Assembly: GCA_017419165.1 (NCBI GenBank)
Contig: JAFOLW010000038.1
Span: 1 to 38,617, forward strand
Source: Erysipelotrichaceae bacterium
GTDB taxonomy: Bacteria > Bacillota_I > Bacilli_A > Erysipelotrichales > Erysipelotrichaceae
Direction: 5' to 3'
Length of the DNA stretch: 38,617 bases
Part shown: piece by piece, positions 24,360 to 33,030 of the stretch
Position numbering within the stretch: the stretch's first letter is position 1
Layout of the letters: each line of letters begins with the position of its first letter
Notes under the pieces: generated by a model
What the model was told of the DNA's origin: nothing
Databases searched by the model: none
Seen by the model: only the letters and a program-made list of their open reading frames with translations
Translations under genes and position numbers: made by a program

Positions 24360-25430
24360 TCACTCTTCGATGACCGTGATCTTCGTATTGCCCGGGGCCA
24401 TGAAACTGAAAGTCCGCAACAAGGTATACGGATCCGAAGCATACGGTGAGGTCGTGATGCCGTTTTCTTCCAGGCTCTGTTTCAGATATTCCGAATTGTT
24501 GCAGGCGATGAGGATCTCCTGCATCGTCTCTTCCTTATAATCCTTCCGGCAGCGGACTTCGAACTGGTCCTTGCCGAGTTCGAACATGTAGTCGATGTCC
24601 TCTCCCTGCGGGATCGCCTTTTTCAGACGGAAGCCCAGCTTGTTTTCATAGAAGTCGAAGACCTCCTTTTTGTCTTTCGCGTAGATGACACTTCGCTGCA
24701 GAGAGATCTTCGATAAGAACGGATACATCGCCTTTTCCTTCGCCCGCTTCTCAAAACGCCTCTGGTGCTTTGCTTCCCTGCGGAAATCCGGGTGTGCCAG
24801 AACATAAGCGAACCAGATATACAGACGTAAGCCCAGGATGCCGCCCAAGGTATTGGAGACGATGTCATCGATATCGTAAAAGCCGAGCTTGGTCATCAGC
24901 TGAACGTTTTCGATCAGCAGGGTGCTGATGAAACAGGCGAGGATGGTACGCACCTTCATATCTCTTCTGAAGAAGTCGAAGACATAAGGAAGCAGATAGC
25001 CCATCGGCAGGAACAGGACGATATTGAGATAGACCTGCACGATGTCTTCGATCTTGTTGATGCGCACATGCGCCATCGCGGCACTCAATCCTTCCGTGAA
25101 CAGGACCTTCAGCAGGCCCAGGATGCCGAAGTCGATCTTTATGGCGTTGGCCAGGTCTTCGTAAAGGGAGATGTGCACGAGATAATCGGCGGCAGCCGAC
25201 CGCGAAAAGAAGGCCACATAAAACAAAAGGAAAAGATAGACCGCAAAAACGGCGATCAGAACGTATTTCCTGAGATGCAGGTAATAGTCCGCCTTAGGAT
25301 TCTCACTCAGACGGTCATCCGGAGAGATTTGAAGTTTCTTGCAGATCAGCCGGTCGGTCAAAGGCATGAAGACGACCATCATGACGCTCATGAACGTGAC
25401 CAGCAGATTCATCAAAAGACCCAGCTTCAT
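24360..25430 (-). CDS. VanZ-domain membrane protein fused to a VOC (glyoxalase-like) domain
   Basis: 356 residues from ATG 25430. The N-terminal part (about 1-215) is VanZ-like, with five or so membrane helices and the VanZ pattern NIVLFLPMGYLLP...STLLIENVQ...YDIDDIVSNTLGGILGL. A basic linker (FRREAKHQRRFEKRAKEKA) leads to a C-terminal VOC fold (about 244-356): LQRSVIYAKDKKEVFDFYENKLGFRLKKA, typical of the glyoxalase/bleomycin-resistance superfamily. VanZ proteins are linked with low-level teicoplanin resistance and envelope effects. A cytoplasmic VOC sensor or enzyme on the same chain is unusual, and whether it keeps metal ligands is unclear. No spaced RBS; TATAGT lies 6 nt upstream. Confidence 0.82.
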   Translation of the reverse strand: MKLGLLMNLLVTFMSVMMVVFMPLTDRLICKKLQISPDDRLSENPKADYYLHLRKYVLIAVFAVYLFLLFYVAFFSRSAAADYLVHISLYEDLANAIKIDFGILGLLKVLFTEGLSAAMAHVRINKIEDIVQVYLNIVLFLPMGYLLPYVFDFFRRDMKVRTILACFISTLLIENVQLMTKLGFYDIDDIVSNTLGGILGLRLYIWFAYVLAHPDFRREAKHQRRFEKRAKEKAMYPFLSKISLQRSVIYAKDKKEVFDFYENKLGFRLKKAIPQGEDIDYMFELGKDQFEVRCRKDYKEETMQEILIACNNSEYLKQSLEENGITTSPYASDPYTLLRTFSFMAPGNTKITVIEE

Positions 25431-25436
25431 ATCCTT

Positions 25437-25442
25437 ACTATA
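25437..25442 (-). promoter_or_regulatory. -10 box 6 nt before the VanZ-VOC start
   Basis: TATAGT on the minus strand, then AAGGAT and the ATG. AAGGA could act as an RBS only with a spacer too short to be usual. The box follows directly on the terminator of the upstream gene. Confidence 0.55.
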
Positions 25443-25446
25443 TAAC

Positions 25447-25475
25447 AGAAAAGGTCTGCCGTGTCTGCAGACCTT
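25447..25475 (-). terminator. Intrinsic terminator after the Bax-inhibitor-1 gene
   Basis: AAGGTCTGC, a 7-nt loop and GCAGACCTT make a perfect 9-bp stem (25451-25459 with 25467-25475). TTTTCTGTT follows on the minus strand. Confidence 0.8.
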
Positions 25476-25506
25476 CAAATATTGACCGATACCGTTTCCG
25501 GCAGAT

Positions 25507-26184
25507 CTACCTGTCGTCGACCCTGACGCCGAAGATCTGTAAGATCCGGATCAGCAGGTTGATGAAATCCAGTTCCAGCTGCAATGCCGCATAGATCGCC
25601 AGATTCTCGCTCTCGCTTTGCGAGTAATAGCGGTCGATCATCTGCATGTCATAGACCGTGATCCCCATGAACAGCAGAGTCTCGATATAACATAAGGCGA
25701 TATCCAGACCGCTCGCCCTGAAGATCCACATGTTGGCCAGGGTCAAAACGATGCAGCAGATCAGTCCGCTCATGAAGAACGTCCCCATCCTCGTCAGATC
25801 GAGTCTGGTGGTCCTTCCGATCATACACAGGCTGCCGAAGACCACGGCGGCCGTCAGCAGAGCCATGAGGATGCTGGCGGTGGTATAGACCGCCAGGATC
25901 ACCGACAGAGTGATCCCGTTGATGAACGAGTAGGCGATGAACAAGGCCCGGATTGAAGACGTCGCATAGCGGTCGATCTTGCTTCCGATCACGAAAGCCA
26001 GTACGAGTTCACTCACCATGAAAAACAACATCGCAAACATATATCTCTCACCCAGCAGCGGCAAGATCCAGTTGCCCAAAACGGCGCCAAGTGCGCTTAA
26101 ACCGAGTCCTACAGCCAGATAGCCCAGGACGCGGCTGAAGAATGCAGGACGGCTGATACGGCTTATTTCCTGATAGTCATTCAT
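25507..26184 (-). CDS. Bax inhibitor-1 (BI-1/YccA) family membrane protein
   Basis: 225 residues with seven membrane segments in the BI-1/YccA pattern. Near the middle is FIAYSFINGITLSVILAVYTTASI, and near the end ITVYDMQMIDRYY, followed by AALQLELDFINLLIRILQIFG with the conserved Asp pair region of the pH-sensing calcium leak channel. Bacterial members include B. subtilis YetJ, a calcium leak channel, and E. coli YccA, a modulator of FtsH; which role applies here is unknown. AGGAGGTG precedes the ATG. It is divergent from the M20 amidohydrolase gene and ends at its own terminator. Confidence 0.9.
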   Translation of the reverse strand: MNDYQEISRISRPAFFSRVLGYLAVGLGLSALGAVLGNWILPLLGERYMFAMLFFMVSELVLAFVIGSKIDRYATSSIRALFIAYSFINGITLSVILAVYTTASILMALLTAAVVFGSLCMIGRTTRLDLTRMGTFFMSGLICCIVLTLANMWIFRASGLDIALCYIETLLFMGITVYDMQMIDRYYSQSESENLAIYAALQLELDFINLLIRILQIFGVRVDDR

Positions 26185-26260
26185 AGAAACACCTCCTATC
26201 CCTATCAGTTTCCGCTTTTCTCCTCAAAAAATCAACGCCGATGCACGTAAGAGAAAATGA

Positions 26261-26266
26261 TATGAT
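26261..26266 (+). promoter_or_regulatory. Extended -10 of the M20 amidohydrolase gene
   Basis: TGATATGAT (TGn plus TATGAT), 20 nt before ATG 26287, leaves a short leader with GAGGGA as RBS. Confidence 0.55.
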
Positions 26267-26286
26267 GGATACAAAGAGGGACCATC

Positions 26287-27531
26287 ATGAACAAAACGAT
26301 CGAAAAAGATGCACAGACTCTGTTTGAACTCGGCGATGAACTGTTCAAACATCCCGAACTCGGATACAAAGAATACACCAATAAAAAGATCCTGACCGAC
26401 TACCTGAAAGATCATGGGATCGAGGTCACGGACCTGGGTTTTCATACGGCATTCAAAGCGTCGATCGGCTCCGGTTCCCCGCGCATCGGTCTGATCGCCG
26501 AGCTTGACGCCATCCCGACTTTGGGCCATCCTTTTGCGTCCAAAACCGACAACGCCGCCCACAGCTGCGGACATTCCACCCAATGCGCGATCATGGCCTA
26601 TGCCCTGGTCAAACTCAAAGACGTCATCAAAAACGGCACGGTGACCTTATATTTCACGCCGGCTGAAGAATACACCGACATCGCCTACCGCAAGTCGCTC
26701 ATCAAGAAAGGCGAGATCGACTACATCGGCGGCAAAGTCAACATGCTGGCGCACGGTCTCTTCGATGAAGAAGACCTTTTCATCCACTTACATACGATGG
26801 GCGAAGGGAAATACCATTTCTCGCTCAACTCCTCCCTGTCCGGCTTCGTCTACAAGCAGATCACCTTCAAAGGCAAAGCCACCCATGCCGCCATGGCACC
26901 GCACAACGGCATCAATGCCCTGAATGCCTTCGTCTTGTTCGACAACGCTTTGAACATGCTGCGGGAGACCTTTAAGGAAGAAGACTACATCCGCATACAC
27001 GGCATCCTCTCGGAAGGCGGCCAGACCGTCAATTCCATTCCCGAAAGGACGGTCTATGAATGTTATGTGCGGGCGATGAACGAAAAAGCTCTGCATGACA
27101 CGGCGAAGAAAGTCGACGATGCGGCAAGGTATTGTGCCAAGGCGATCGGCGCTTCCGCCTCAATCAGGACCTCACCGGGCTATCTGCCGATGAACCAGAA
27201 CAGGGCGATCAACGACGTCATCCGCAAGTACATGCTGGAATATTGCGAGCCTCAGGACATTCATGACAATGAAGTCTCGATGGCTGCCGGCGACCTGGGC
27301 GATCTGTCCTGTTTCAAGCCCTGCGTGCAGTTCGGCTATTCCGGCTTCGGCGGTAACTGCCATGGCAAAGACTTATGCATCGTCGATAAGAAACGGGCAT
27401 ATCTCGAGCCTTCGGCGATCGTCTACGATACGGTCCTTTACTTCTTAAAACATGAGGAGGAAGTCGCAAAAATAAAAGAGGCTTTCCAGCCTCTTCTGAG
27501 CAAAGAAGAATATCTCGCTTACCTGAAGTAA
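26287..27531 (+). CDS. M20-family amidohydrolase (AbgB/M20D-like)
   Basis: 414 residues. Two-domain M20 layout: an N-terminal catalytic part with the AELDAIP motif (about 71-77), HSCGHST with Cys94 and His96 as metal ligands, and the catalytic Glu pair TPAEEYT (127-128). The inserted lid domain starts with GKATHAAMAPHNGINALNAF, and the metal ligand near the end is in FGGNCHGKD. The family hydrolyses N-acyl or p-aminobenzoyl-glutamate-type amides. The Gln and Ser around the HSCGHSTQ motif are unusual, since HxCGHDxH is common. The substrate is unknown. It has its own promoter and a terminator that includes its stop codon. It is convergent with an M42 peptidase gene. Confidence 0.88.
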   Translation: MNKTIEKDAQTLFELGDELFKHPELGYKEYTNKKILTDYLKDHGIEVTDLGFHTAFKASIGSGSPRIGLIAELDAIPTLGHPFASKTDNAAHSCGHSTQCAIMAYALVKLKDVIKNGTVTLYFTPAEEYTDIAYRKSLIKKGEIDYIGGKVNMLAHGLFDEEDLFIHLHTMGEGKYHFSLNSSLSGFVYKQITFKGKATHAAMAPHNGINALNAFVLFDNALNMLRETFKEEDYIRIHGILSEGGQTVNSIPERTVYECYVRAMNEKALHDTAKKVDDAARYCAKAIGASASIRTSPGYLPMNQNRAINDVIRKYMLEYCEPQDIHDNEVSMAAGDLGDLSCFKPCVQFGYSGFGGNCHGKDLCIVDKKRAYLEPSAIVYDTVLYFLKHEEEVAKIKEAFQPLLSKEEYLAYLK

Positions 27532-27542
27532 GCGGGATTTTT
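27514..27542 (+). terminator. Terminator containing the M20 gene stop codon
   Basis: CTCGCTTAC (27514-27522), CTGAA loop, GTAAGCGGG (27528-27536), then ATTTTTA. The TAA stop (27529-27531) lies in the right arm. Confidence 0.78.
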
Positions 27543-28641
27543 AATAACGGTTCAGATCGAAGTCCGCATCGAGCTCTTCGATGAAATGACATAAGAGCTC
27601 TCCTGTCTGTAAGAGGTCCTTCGTATCGATGAGCTCCAAAGTGGAATGAGAATAGCGGTCCGGCGTTCCCAGGTCCATGCACGGGATGCCGTCATTTTCC
27701 AGAGCCAGATACGCCGTATCGGACAGCGCGCCTCTGGCGGCCTGCCGCTGTATCCTGATCTCATTCTTTTCCGCCGCCTTCTTCAGCAGTTCGAACATCC
27801 CCTTGTGGATGATGTTGCCGTTGAGCGTCCCCTTCCCGTGGAAGTTGAACATCGTGACGCCGACGCCATTGTTCATGGAGACATTGGAGACCTTGCCTCT
27901 CTGGTCCGGCGTATCGGCAGCCCCCGGTCCTAAGATCGAAATGGCCAGATCGCACTTGCCCGTGCGGTTGGCGATCATTGCCCCTCTCGCCGAAAATTCT
28001 TCCCAGACGGTACCGACCAGGCGGACCGTCGCCTTCGGTCTCTGTTTCTTTAAGTATTCCCCGATCTGTATAAGATTGCATAGACCGGCAGCCGCATCGA
28101 TATAAGATCCGGAGACCCGGTCATTCAGCAATTCATAGTAAGCTTTGCCATAAGCGACCGGACAGCCGACCTGTATCCCCAGTTCAAAAAGCTCCTCATC
28201 GCTTTTGGCGCCGATGTCGATGAACAGATCGTTCAAAGAATCCGCTTTTGCCTTTTCTTCGTTCGACATGATGTGGTAGGCACGGACACCGAAGATGCCA
28301 TCATAGTATCTTCCGTCTTCGCTGCCCACCCGGACGGGCGTTCCCGTCAGGATCTTTTCCGGGACCCCGCCGACGCGGTCCACATAGATGAAACCGTCTT
28401 TGTCGATCCGCTTGATGACGAAACCGATCGTATCCATATGGGCGAAGATCATCAAGACCGGTGCATTCTTCTGAGTGCCTTCAAAGGTCGCGATGACGTT
28501 GCCGATCTTATCGATCTTCACGTCGTCCGTATACTTCCCGAGATCCTCTTTGAGGCGGTAAGCCATTTCTTTTTCGTAGCCCGAAACTCTCGGGATGGCC
28601 ATATATTCTTTCAATCGTTGTTTGAGTTCTTGCAGCTGCAT
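27541..28641 (-). CDS. M42-family aminopeptidase
   Basis: 366 residues from ATG 28641, chosen because GAGGTG sits at the right distance and an upstream in-frame GTG is part of that RBS. M42 enzymes are co-catalytic dimetal aminopeptidases forming large tetrahedral assemblies that trim short peptides. Visible are the metal ligand His68 and Asp70 in FAHMD, Asp182 in SYIDAAAG (normally DNRxG, so this neighbour segment has changed), and the catalytic Glu pair 214-215 in WEEFSARGA. The later GTPDRYSHSTLELID supplies the last metal His. Together with the M20 and M16C enzymes it suggests active peptide use. The gene is divergent from an FGGY kinase gene. Confidence 0.9.
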   Translation of the reverse strand: MQLQELKQRLKEYMAIPRVSGYEKEMAYRLKEDLGKYTDDVKIDKIGNVIATFEGTQKNAPVLMIFAHMDTIGFVIKRIDKDGFIYVDRVGGVPEKILTGTPVRVGSEDGRYYDGIFGVRAYHIMSNEEKAKADSLNDLFIDIGAKSDEELFELGIQVGCPVAYGKAYYELLNDRVSGSYIDAAAGLCNLIQIGEYLKKQRPKATVRLVGTVWEEFSARGAMIANRTGKCDLAISILGPGAADTPDQRGKVSNVSMNNGVGVTMFNFHGKGTLNGNIIHKGMFELLKKAAEKNEIRIQRQAARGALSDTAYLALENDGIPCMDLGTPDRYSHSTLELIDTKDLLQTGELLCHFIEELDADFDLNRY

Positions 28642-28664
28642 AGGACACCTCACATCTTTTCTTC

Positions 28665-28670
28665 ATTATA
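28665..28670 (-). promoter_or_regulatory. -10 box of the M42 peptidase gene
   Basis: TATAAT on the minus strand 23 nt before ATG 28641, leaving room for the GAGGTG RBS, so this gene has a normal leader, unlike its divergent neighbour. Confidence 0.55.
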
Positions 28671-28694
28671 CCTTAATCCGTATCCCTCCATCTG

Positions 28695-28724
28695 TTAACA
28701 AGGTCTTCAGTACCATGTTAAAAT
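28695..28724 (+). promoter_or_regulatory. Promoter ending 6 nt before the FGGY kinase start
   Basis: TTAACA (28695-28700), an 18-bp spacer and TAAAAT (28719-28724), then CAAAAT and ATG 28731. A -35 and -10 both fit, so the transcript should begin at the start codon. Confidence 0.65.
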
Positions 28725-28730
28725 CAAAAT

Positions 28731-30230
28731 ATGATGAAAAACGATCCGATGATACTGATGGGGATCGACGGCGGCACCGGCGGTGTCCGCGTCGGCCTTT
28801 ACGATATTGAAGGGCACTGCCTGGGCTTTTCTTCCGTGCCCTATGAGACGAAGTTCCCGAAGCCCGGCTTTGTAGAACAGGATCCCGACGACTGGTGGGA
28901 CTGCATGGCAAAAGCCGTCAAAGAGGTCCTGAAGAAGACCGGGATCGCCAGGACGCAGATCGCCGCTCTGGCTCTCGATACGACTTCCACGAGCGTCGTC
29001 GTCTGCAAGAAAGATGCTACGCCTTTGTATCCCTGCATCCTGTGGATGGATGTGCGGGCAAAAAAGGAAGCCGATGAACTGCTGGAAAAGACCGGGGAAT
29101 TCTATTCTCCGGAATGGATGCCGCCGAAGCTCGCCTGGCTCAAGCGGAACGAAAGAGAAGTCTATGAGAAGGCGGAAGTCTTTTGCGAATATCAGGACTT
29201 CATCACCTATAAGATGACCGGCAAGTGGTGCATGAACAACAACACTGCCTGCAACTGGGGCTATTCGATCCATGACGGTTTTTCAAAGAATGTGTATGAA
29301 GCTTTAGACATCTTAGATGCCTTAGACAGATTCCCTTCCGGGGAAGTCCATCGGGTCGGCGAACTGTGCGGCACCTTAAGCAAGGAAGCCGCAGACCATC
29401 TCGGGCTTTACGAAGGGCTCAAGATCGCGCAGGGCGGGATCGACTCTTCGATCGGTCTTCTGGGCATCGGCGTCAACAAGCCCGGAAGGATCGGTATGAT
29501 CACCGGATCCTCCAACCTGGCCATGGCCCTCAATGAACGTCCTTTATTGAATCCCTACGGTTCCAACAACGGACCGGACAATCTGATCAGAGGTTACTAT
29601 ACCGACTATGTCGCCCAATCCGCCTCCGGATCCATCCTGTCCTGGTTCAACAAAAACTTCTGCGAAGGACTTTCCTACAGGCAGATGGATGAACTGGCAA
29701 AGAACGTTCCGATCGGTTCCAACGGTCTCCTCTTATTGGATTATTTCCAGGGCAACAAACACCCCTACCATGACAGCAAGGCCAAAGGCATGTTCTACGG
29801 GCTTTCGCTCGCCCATAAGAAAGAAGATCTCTACCGGGCGATCCTGGAAGGTGTGGCCTTCGGCAGCGAGATGATCCTGGACACCTTCCGTCAGCACGGC
29901 GTGGAGGTCAGAGAGATGAACATCGCCGGCGGTTCCGCCAGGAGCCCGCTCTGGATGCAGATCCACGCCGATGTCTCCGACATCGTCATCAATGTTCCCA
30001 AAGACATCAATGCGCCGAACCTCGGCTGTGCGATCGCTTGCGCCGTGATGCTGGGCATCTATCCCGATCTCCCCACGGCCGTCGACAAGATGGTCACTTA
30101 TGAAGTCTCCTACATCCCCGACATGGAAGCGCACAAAAAATACCGTCAGATCTATGAGCTTTACAAGAGCTTCTATTACGAAACGAAAGACTGGATGCAC
30201 GACTTCTCCGATACTTTCGACCGTTTATGA
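28731..30230 (+). CDS. FGGY-family carbohydrate kinase
   Basis: 499 residues. Two-domain FGGY kinase: N-terminal phosphate-1 motif MGIDGGTGGVRVGLYD (about 10-25), DTTSTSVVV, a substrate region with WMDVRAKKEA, and in the second half the ATP-binding NIAGGSARSPLWMQIHADVSDI (about 400-420) followed by GCAIACAVMLG. Members phosphorylate sugars or polyols such as xylulose, ribulose or glycerol. DQR- or WxDxR-type motifs before the hinge look closer to ribulokinase/xylulokinase relatives, but the substrate cannot be assigned. An MFS gene follows after 15 nt, probably the cognate transporter. ATG 28731 and 28734 are both possible; no RBS, promoter 6 nt upstream. Confidence 0.87.
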   Translation: MMKNDPMILMGIDGGTGGVRVGLYDIEGHCLGFSSVPYETKFPKPGFVEQDPDDWWDCMAKAVKEVLKKTGIARTQIAALALDTTSTSVVVCKKDATPLYPCILWMDVRAKKEADELLEKTGEFYSPEWMPPKLAWLKRNEREVYEKAEVFCEYQDFITYKMTGKWCMNNNTACNWGYSIHDGFSKNVYEALDILDALDRFPSGEVHRVGELCGTLSKEAADHLGLYEGLKIAQGGIDSSIGLLGIGVNKPGRIGMITGSSNLAMALNERPLLNPYGSNNGPDNLIRGYYTDYVAQSASGSILSWFNKNFCEGLSYRQMDELAKNVPIGSNGLLLLDYFQGNKHPYHDSKAKGMFYGLSLAHKKEDLYRAILEGVAFGSEMILDTFRQHGVEVREMNIAGGSARSPLWMQIHADVSDIVINVPKDINAPNLGCAIACAVMLGIYPDLPTAVDKMVTYEVSYIPDMEAHKKYRQIYELYKSFYYETKDWMHDFSDTFDRL

Positions 30231-30245
30231 CGCTGAAGTCCGCAT

Positions 30246-31490
30246 ATGAGATCGAATACGTCTAATAAACACGACATCATCAGGCTCTTATCGATCGGCG
30301 CACCGCTGGTCTATTTTGCCGGCTATCTGACCAGGAAAGACTATTCCATCGTCATGGAAGCGATCATCCAGAGCGAACGGCTGTCCAAGAATGTCGCCGG
30401 CCTTGTCGAGACCCTCAGCATCATCTCCTACGGCTCTGGTCAGATCGTTTCCGGTTTTTTCGGTGACCGGATCAAAGCCCACAAGATGGTCTTCTGCGGA
30501 TTATTCGTCTCGATCATCATCAATTTCATGATGCCCGCCGCAAAGCCGGACCTCCGTCCGTTCCTGTGGTTCGTCAACGGCTTTGCCCAGTCCATGTTGT
30601 GGCCGCCGATGCTGAAGATCCTGTCCACCCATATGGACAGGAAAGACTACGAGAATGCCGCCGTCAACATGAACATCGCCGGCATCTTCGCGACGGTCCT
30701 GATCTATCTGTCGTCGTCCCTGTTATGGATCGCCGTCTTTCAAAACTGGAAGCTGACTTTCTATGCCAACGGTACCGTGGCCTTCCTCATCCTGCTGTTC
30801 TGGTCTTACTGCTGTAAGAAGATCGAAGAGGCTGATGTCATATCCTCCGGCGATCCGCAGATCGTTACCGAACAAAAGAACGAAGATCTGAAACTGAAAC
30901 CCTTCCTTCTTAAGTCGGGCTTCCTTTTGATCGCTCTGGCCATCATATTGCAGGGCATGCTTCGAGACGGCATCAGTGACTGGCTGCCGTCCTTCATGGC
31001 CAACACCTTCTCTCTAACCAGCGATCAGGCGATCCTCAAGTCCGTCCTGCTGCCGCTCATCGGCATCCTGTCCTTAAGATTTACCGGCTTCCTTAACCGC
31101 CGTTTTGTCAAAGAGGAGACCAAGACAGCCGCTCTGTTTTTTGCGGCCGCAGCAGTGATCTGTCTTCTTCTGAACCTCAGCTACGCCCATAACGAATATC
31201 TGACGGTCCTCTTATCTTCGCTGATCGTCGGTGCAATGCATGCGGTCAACCTCTTCCTTGTCAGCATCCTGCCTTCCCGTTTTGCCCGCTACGGCATGGT
31301 GTCGACGGTGTCGGGCATCGTCAATTCCCTCACTTATGTCGGATCGGCAGCCGCCATCTACGGTTTCGGTCTTTTATCCGACCGCTTCGGCTGGCGCGCC
31401 TGTACTTTCTCCTGGACGCTGATCGCGGTCTTCGGATCTCTCAGCTGTCTGCTTGCCGTTTCCTCCTGGAAACGGTTCAAAGAACATTGA
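30246..31490 (+). CDS. MFS transporter of the organophosphate:phosphate antiporter-like type
   Basis: 414 residues with twelve predicted membrane segments. The start, APLVYFAGYLTRKDYSIVMEAI, and the segment FAQSMLWPPMLKILSTHM resemble the GlpT/UhpT branch (Y-x2-R-x-D early, G-x-WPP in helix 5). The MFS loop motif between helices 2 and 3 reads GDRIKAHKM. The substrate may be a polyol, sugar phosphate or sugar, and the preceding FGGY kinase points to a sugar or polyol. The cytoplasmic loop between halves (EEADVISSGDPQIVTEQKNEDLK) is typical. It has no clear RBS; it is close behind the kinase gene and probably translated by coupling. Confidence 0.85.
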   Translation: MRSNTSNKHDIIRLLSIGAPLVYFAGYLTRKDYSIVMEAIIQSERLSKNVAGLVETLSIISYGSGQIVSGFFGDRIKAHKMVFCGLFVSIIINFMMPAAKPDLRPFLWFVNGFAQSMLWPPMLKILSTHMDRKDYENAAVNMNIAGIFATVLIYLSSSLLWIAVFQNWKLTFYANGTVAFLILLFWSYCCKKIEEADVISSGDPQIVTEQKNEDLKLKPFLLKSGFLLIALAIILQGMLRDGISDWLPSFMANTFSLTSDQAILKSVLLPLIGILSLRFTGFLNRRFVKEETKTAALFFAAAAVICLLLNLSYAHNEYLTVLLSSLIVGAMHAVNLFLVSILPSRFARYGMVSTVSGIVNSLTYVGSAAAIYGFGLLSDRFGWRACTFSWTLIAVFGSLSCLLAVSSWKRFKEH

Positions 31491-31507
31491 TGTGCTCATG
31501 CATCAGA

Positions 31508-31546
31508 CATAAAAAGGAGGATCGCTCCTCCCCTGAACTTTTTATG
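31508..31546. terminator. Bidirectional terminator between the MFS and PTS-operon ends
   Basis: CATAAAAA (31508-31515) and TTTTTATG (31539-31546) form the outer stem, and GGAGGA/TCCTCC with a TCGC loop the inner one (31516-31531). It is flanked by a further GTGAGA/TCTCAC repeat over the SIS gene stop. Confidence 0.75.
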
Positions 31547-31555
31547 TGAGATGTC

Positions 31556-32602
31556 TCACACCCTGGTCTCAACAAAATCCGTATAGTCGTTGTTGGCATT
31601 CCGGTTGGGATCAAGACCGTTGTTTTCCGGAACAAAAGCGGAGATCGCCTGGATCGCCGTGACGATCGACAGCAAAGATGCGCTCTTTTCATACTTTCCG
31701 ACGTAAATGACGTTTTTCTCATCCGTCTCTTCTTCGCCGTTGAGCTCCAGTACATCGATCTTTTTTTCTTCCAGATATCTGCGGGTCTTTTCCATCAGTT
31801 CCTTCTCGCTTCCGGCATTCAGCAGCAAGACATAAGAACCCCGATTCAGGGATCTGTGCATACCGTGAGAGAATTCTTCGATGTCATTGAACATCGTCGG
31901 AATGCACATGGTCTCCATGACTTTGAGCTGACCTTCCATCGCCGAGGCGAAGTTCATGCCACTGCCGATGACATAGAGATTATCCATGTTTTTTCCATAG
32001 TCATTTTCTTTGCACCAGCGGACCGTTCTCTTGCGGACTTCATCCAGCTTTGTGACCTCTTCCTCCAGTTCCCTATAATAATCTTCCTTGTTGACGCCTT
32101 GAGAAAGCTCGATGCCAAGCATCATCAGCAGAGTCAGCGTCGAAGAATAACCTTTCGTCTTGGCGTTGCTGTCTTCCTCTCCGCAGCGCAGATCCAGCGT
32201 GAGATCGCTCAGCTCATCCAAAGGCGAGCCTGAGACGGCAGTGATGCCGATGACCTTGAAGCCTTTCTTCTTTGCCTCTTCAAGAGCTTCCAGAACGCCC
32301 CTGGACGTCCCGGTCTGCGAGATACCGAGGACATAGGTCGTCTTCTTGTTTTCTTCATCGATCGAAGGACAGTTGTAACGGAAGTTGGAAGGTGTATACA
32401 CGTAAGTACGGACCTTTGAAAGCCGGCTGATGAACGGGGCGATCGACGCCGAAGCATTGTACGAACTTCCGTGGGCAACGAAGTAAAGAGCCTTCATGTC
32501 CTTCAATGAAGCCAGCTGTTCCCGGATCTTTCGGTCCTTGATCAGCTTCATCAGAAGCTCTCCTTCTTCGTTCATATATTTCCACATGATGCTTTCAAAC
32601 AT
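31556..32602 (-). CDS. SIS-domain sugar isomerase/deglycase-like protein (copy 1, distal)
   Basis: 348 residues with two SIS domains like the isomerase half of GlmS: ALYFVAHGSSYNASASIAPF and ISQTGTSRGVLEALEEAKKKG in the first, LYVIGSGMNFASAMEGQLKVMET and EEFSHGMHRSL in the second. The EFSHG motif carries the Glu and His used for ring opening and isomerisation in GlmS, AgaS, FrlB and Gfr enzymes. There is no glutaminase domain, so it does not make glucosamine from Gln. Last gene of the seven-gene PTS operon, 11 nt after IIA, with AGGAGGTG as RBS. By context it processes the PTS-phosphorylated sugar or Amadori compound. Confidence 0.86.
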   Translation of the reverse strand: MFESIMWKYMNEEGELLMKLIKDRKIREQLASLKDMKALYFVAHGSSYNASASIAPFISRLSKVRTYVYTPSNFRYNCPSIDEENKKTTYVLGISQTGTSRGVLEALEEAKKKGFKVIGITAVSGSPLDELSDLTLDLRCGEEDSNAKTKGYSSTLTLLMMLGIELSQGVNKEDYYRELEEEVTKLDEVRKRTVRWCKENDYGKNMDNLYVIGSGMNFASAMEGQLKVMETMCIPTMFNDIEEFSHGMHRSLNRGSYVLLLNAGSEKELMEKTRRYLEEKKIDVLELNGEEETDEKNVIYVGKYEKSASLLSIVTAIQAISAFVPENNGLDPNRNANNDYTDFVETRV

Positions 32603-32613
32603 CGTTTCACCTC

Positions 32614-33030
32614 CTAGAAGTCATCATCCTCATCTTCCGCTTTTCGGAAGATACCGACCGCATCCTTTCCGGTCTCTGCTGCCTTTTGCGCAAGTTCATG
32701 CGCGCCGATATCGGAGTTCCTTAAAAACACCGATTCCATCAGCATCCCCAGGTTCGTCCCATAGACCACGGCGATCTTTTCGTCTTTCAATGATTCCATG
32801 ACAGCGGTATTGAACGGCGATCCGCTCAGAAGATCGCAGAATACGACGATGCCTTCGCATCCTTCCAGCTGTGCGATCGCTTTAGCCATATTGGCTTCTA
32901 TCTGTGTCTTTCCGTCGCCTTCCGGAAAATCAACGGCGATATAGTTTTCCTGTTCTCCCATGATCAGCTCCAACGCTGCTGTGATGCCCGAGGCAAAACG
33001 GCCGTGTCCGCTGACGATAAATCCTAACAT
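32614..33030 (-). CDS. PTS mannose-family EIIA component
   Basis: 138 residues. The N-terminus MLGFIVSGHGRFASGI carries the phosphorylated His9 of the mannose-family IIA, and the second conserved patch VVFCDLLSGSPFN is present with Asp for phosphate handling. It takes phosphate from HPr and passes it to IIB. The C-terminal tail is acidic (EDEDDDF). It is a separate gene here, whereas E. coli ManX fuses IIA and IIB. It overlaps the HAD gene by 7 bases, and AAAGGA lies just before the ATG. Confidence 0.92.
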   Translation of the reverse strand: MLGFIVSGHGRFASGITAALELIMGEQENYIAVDFPEGDGKTQIEANMAKAIAQLEGCEGIVVFCDLLSGSPFNTAVMESLKDEKIAVVYGTNLGMLMESVFLRNSDIGAHELAQKAAETGKDAVGIFRKAEDEDDDF

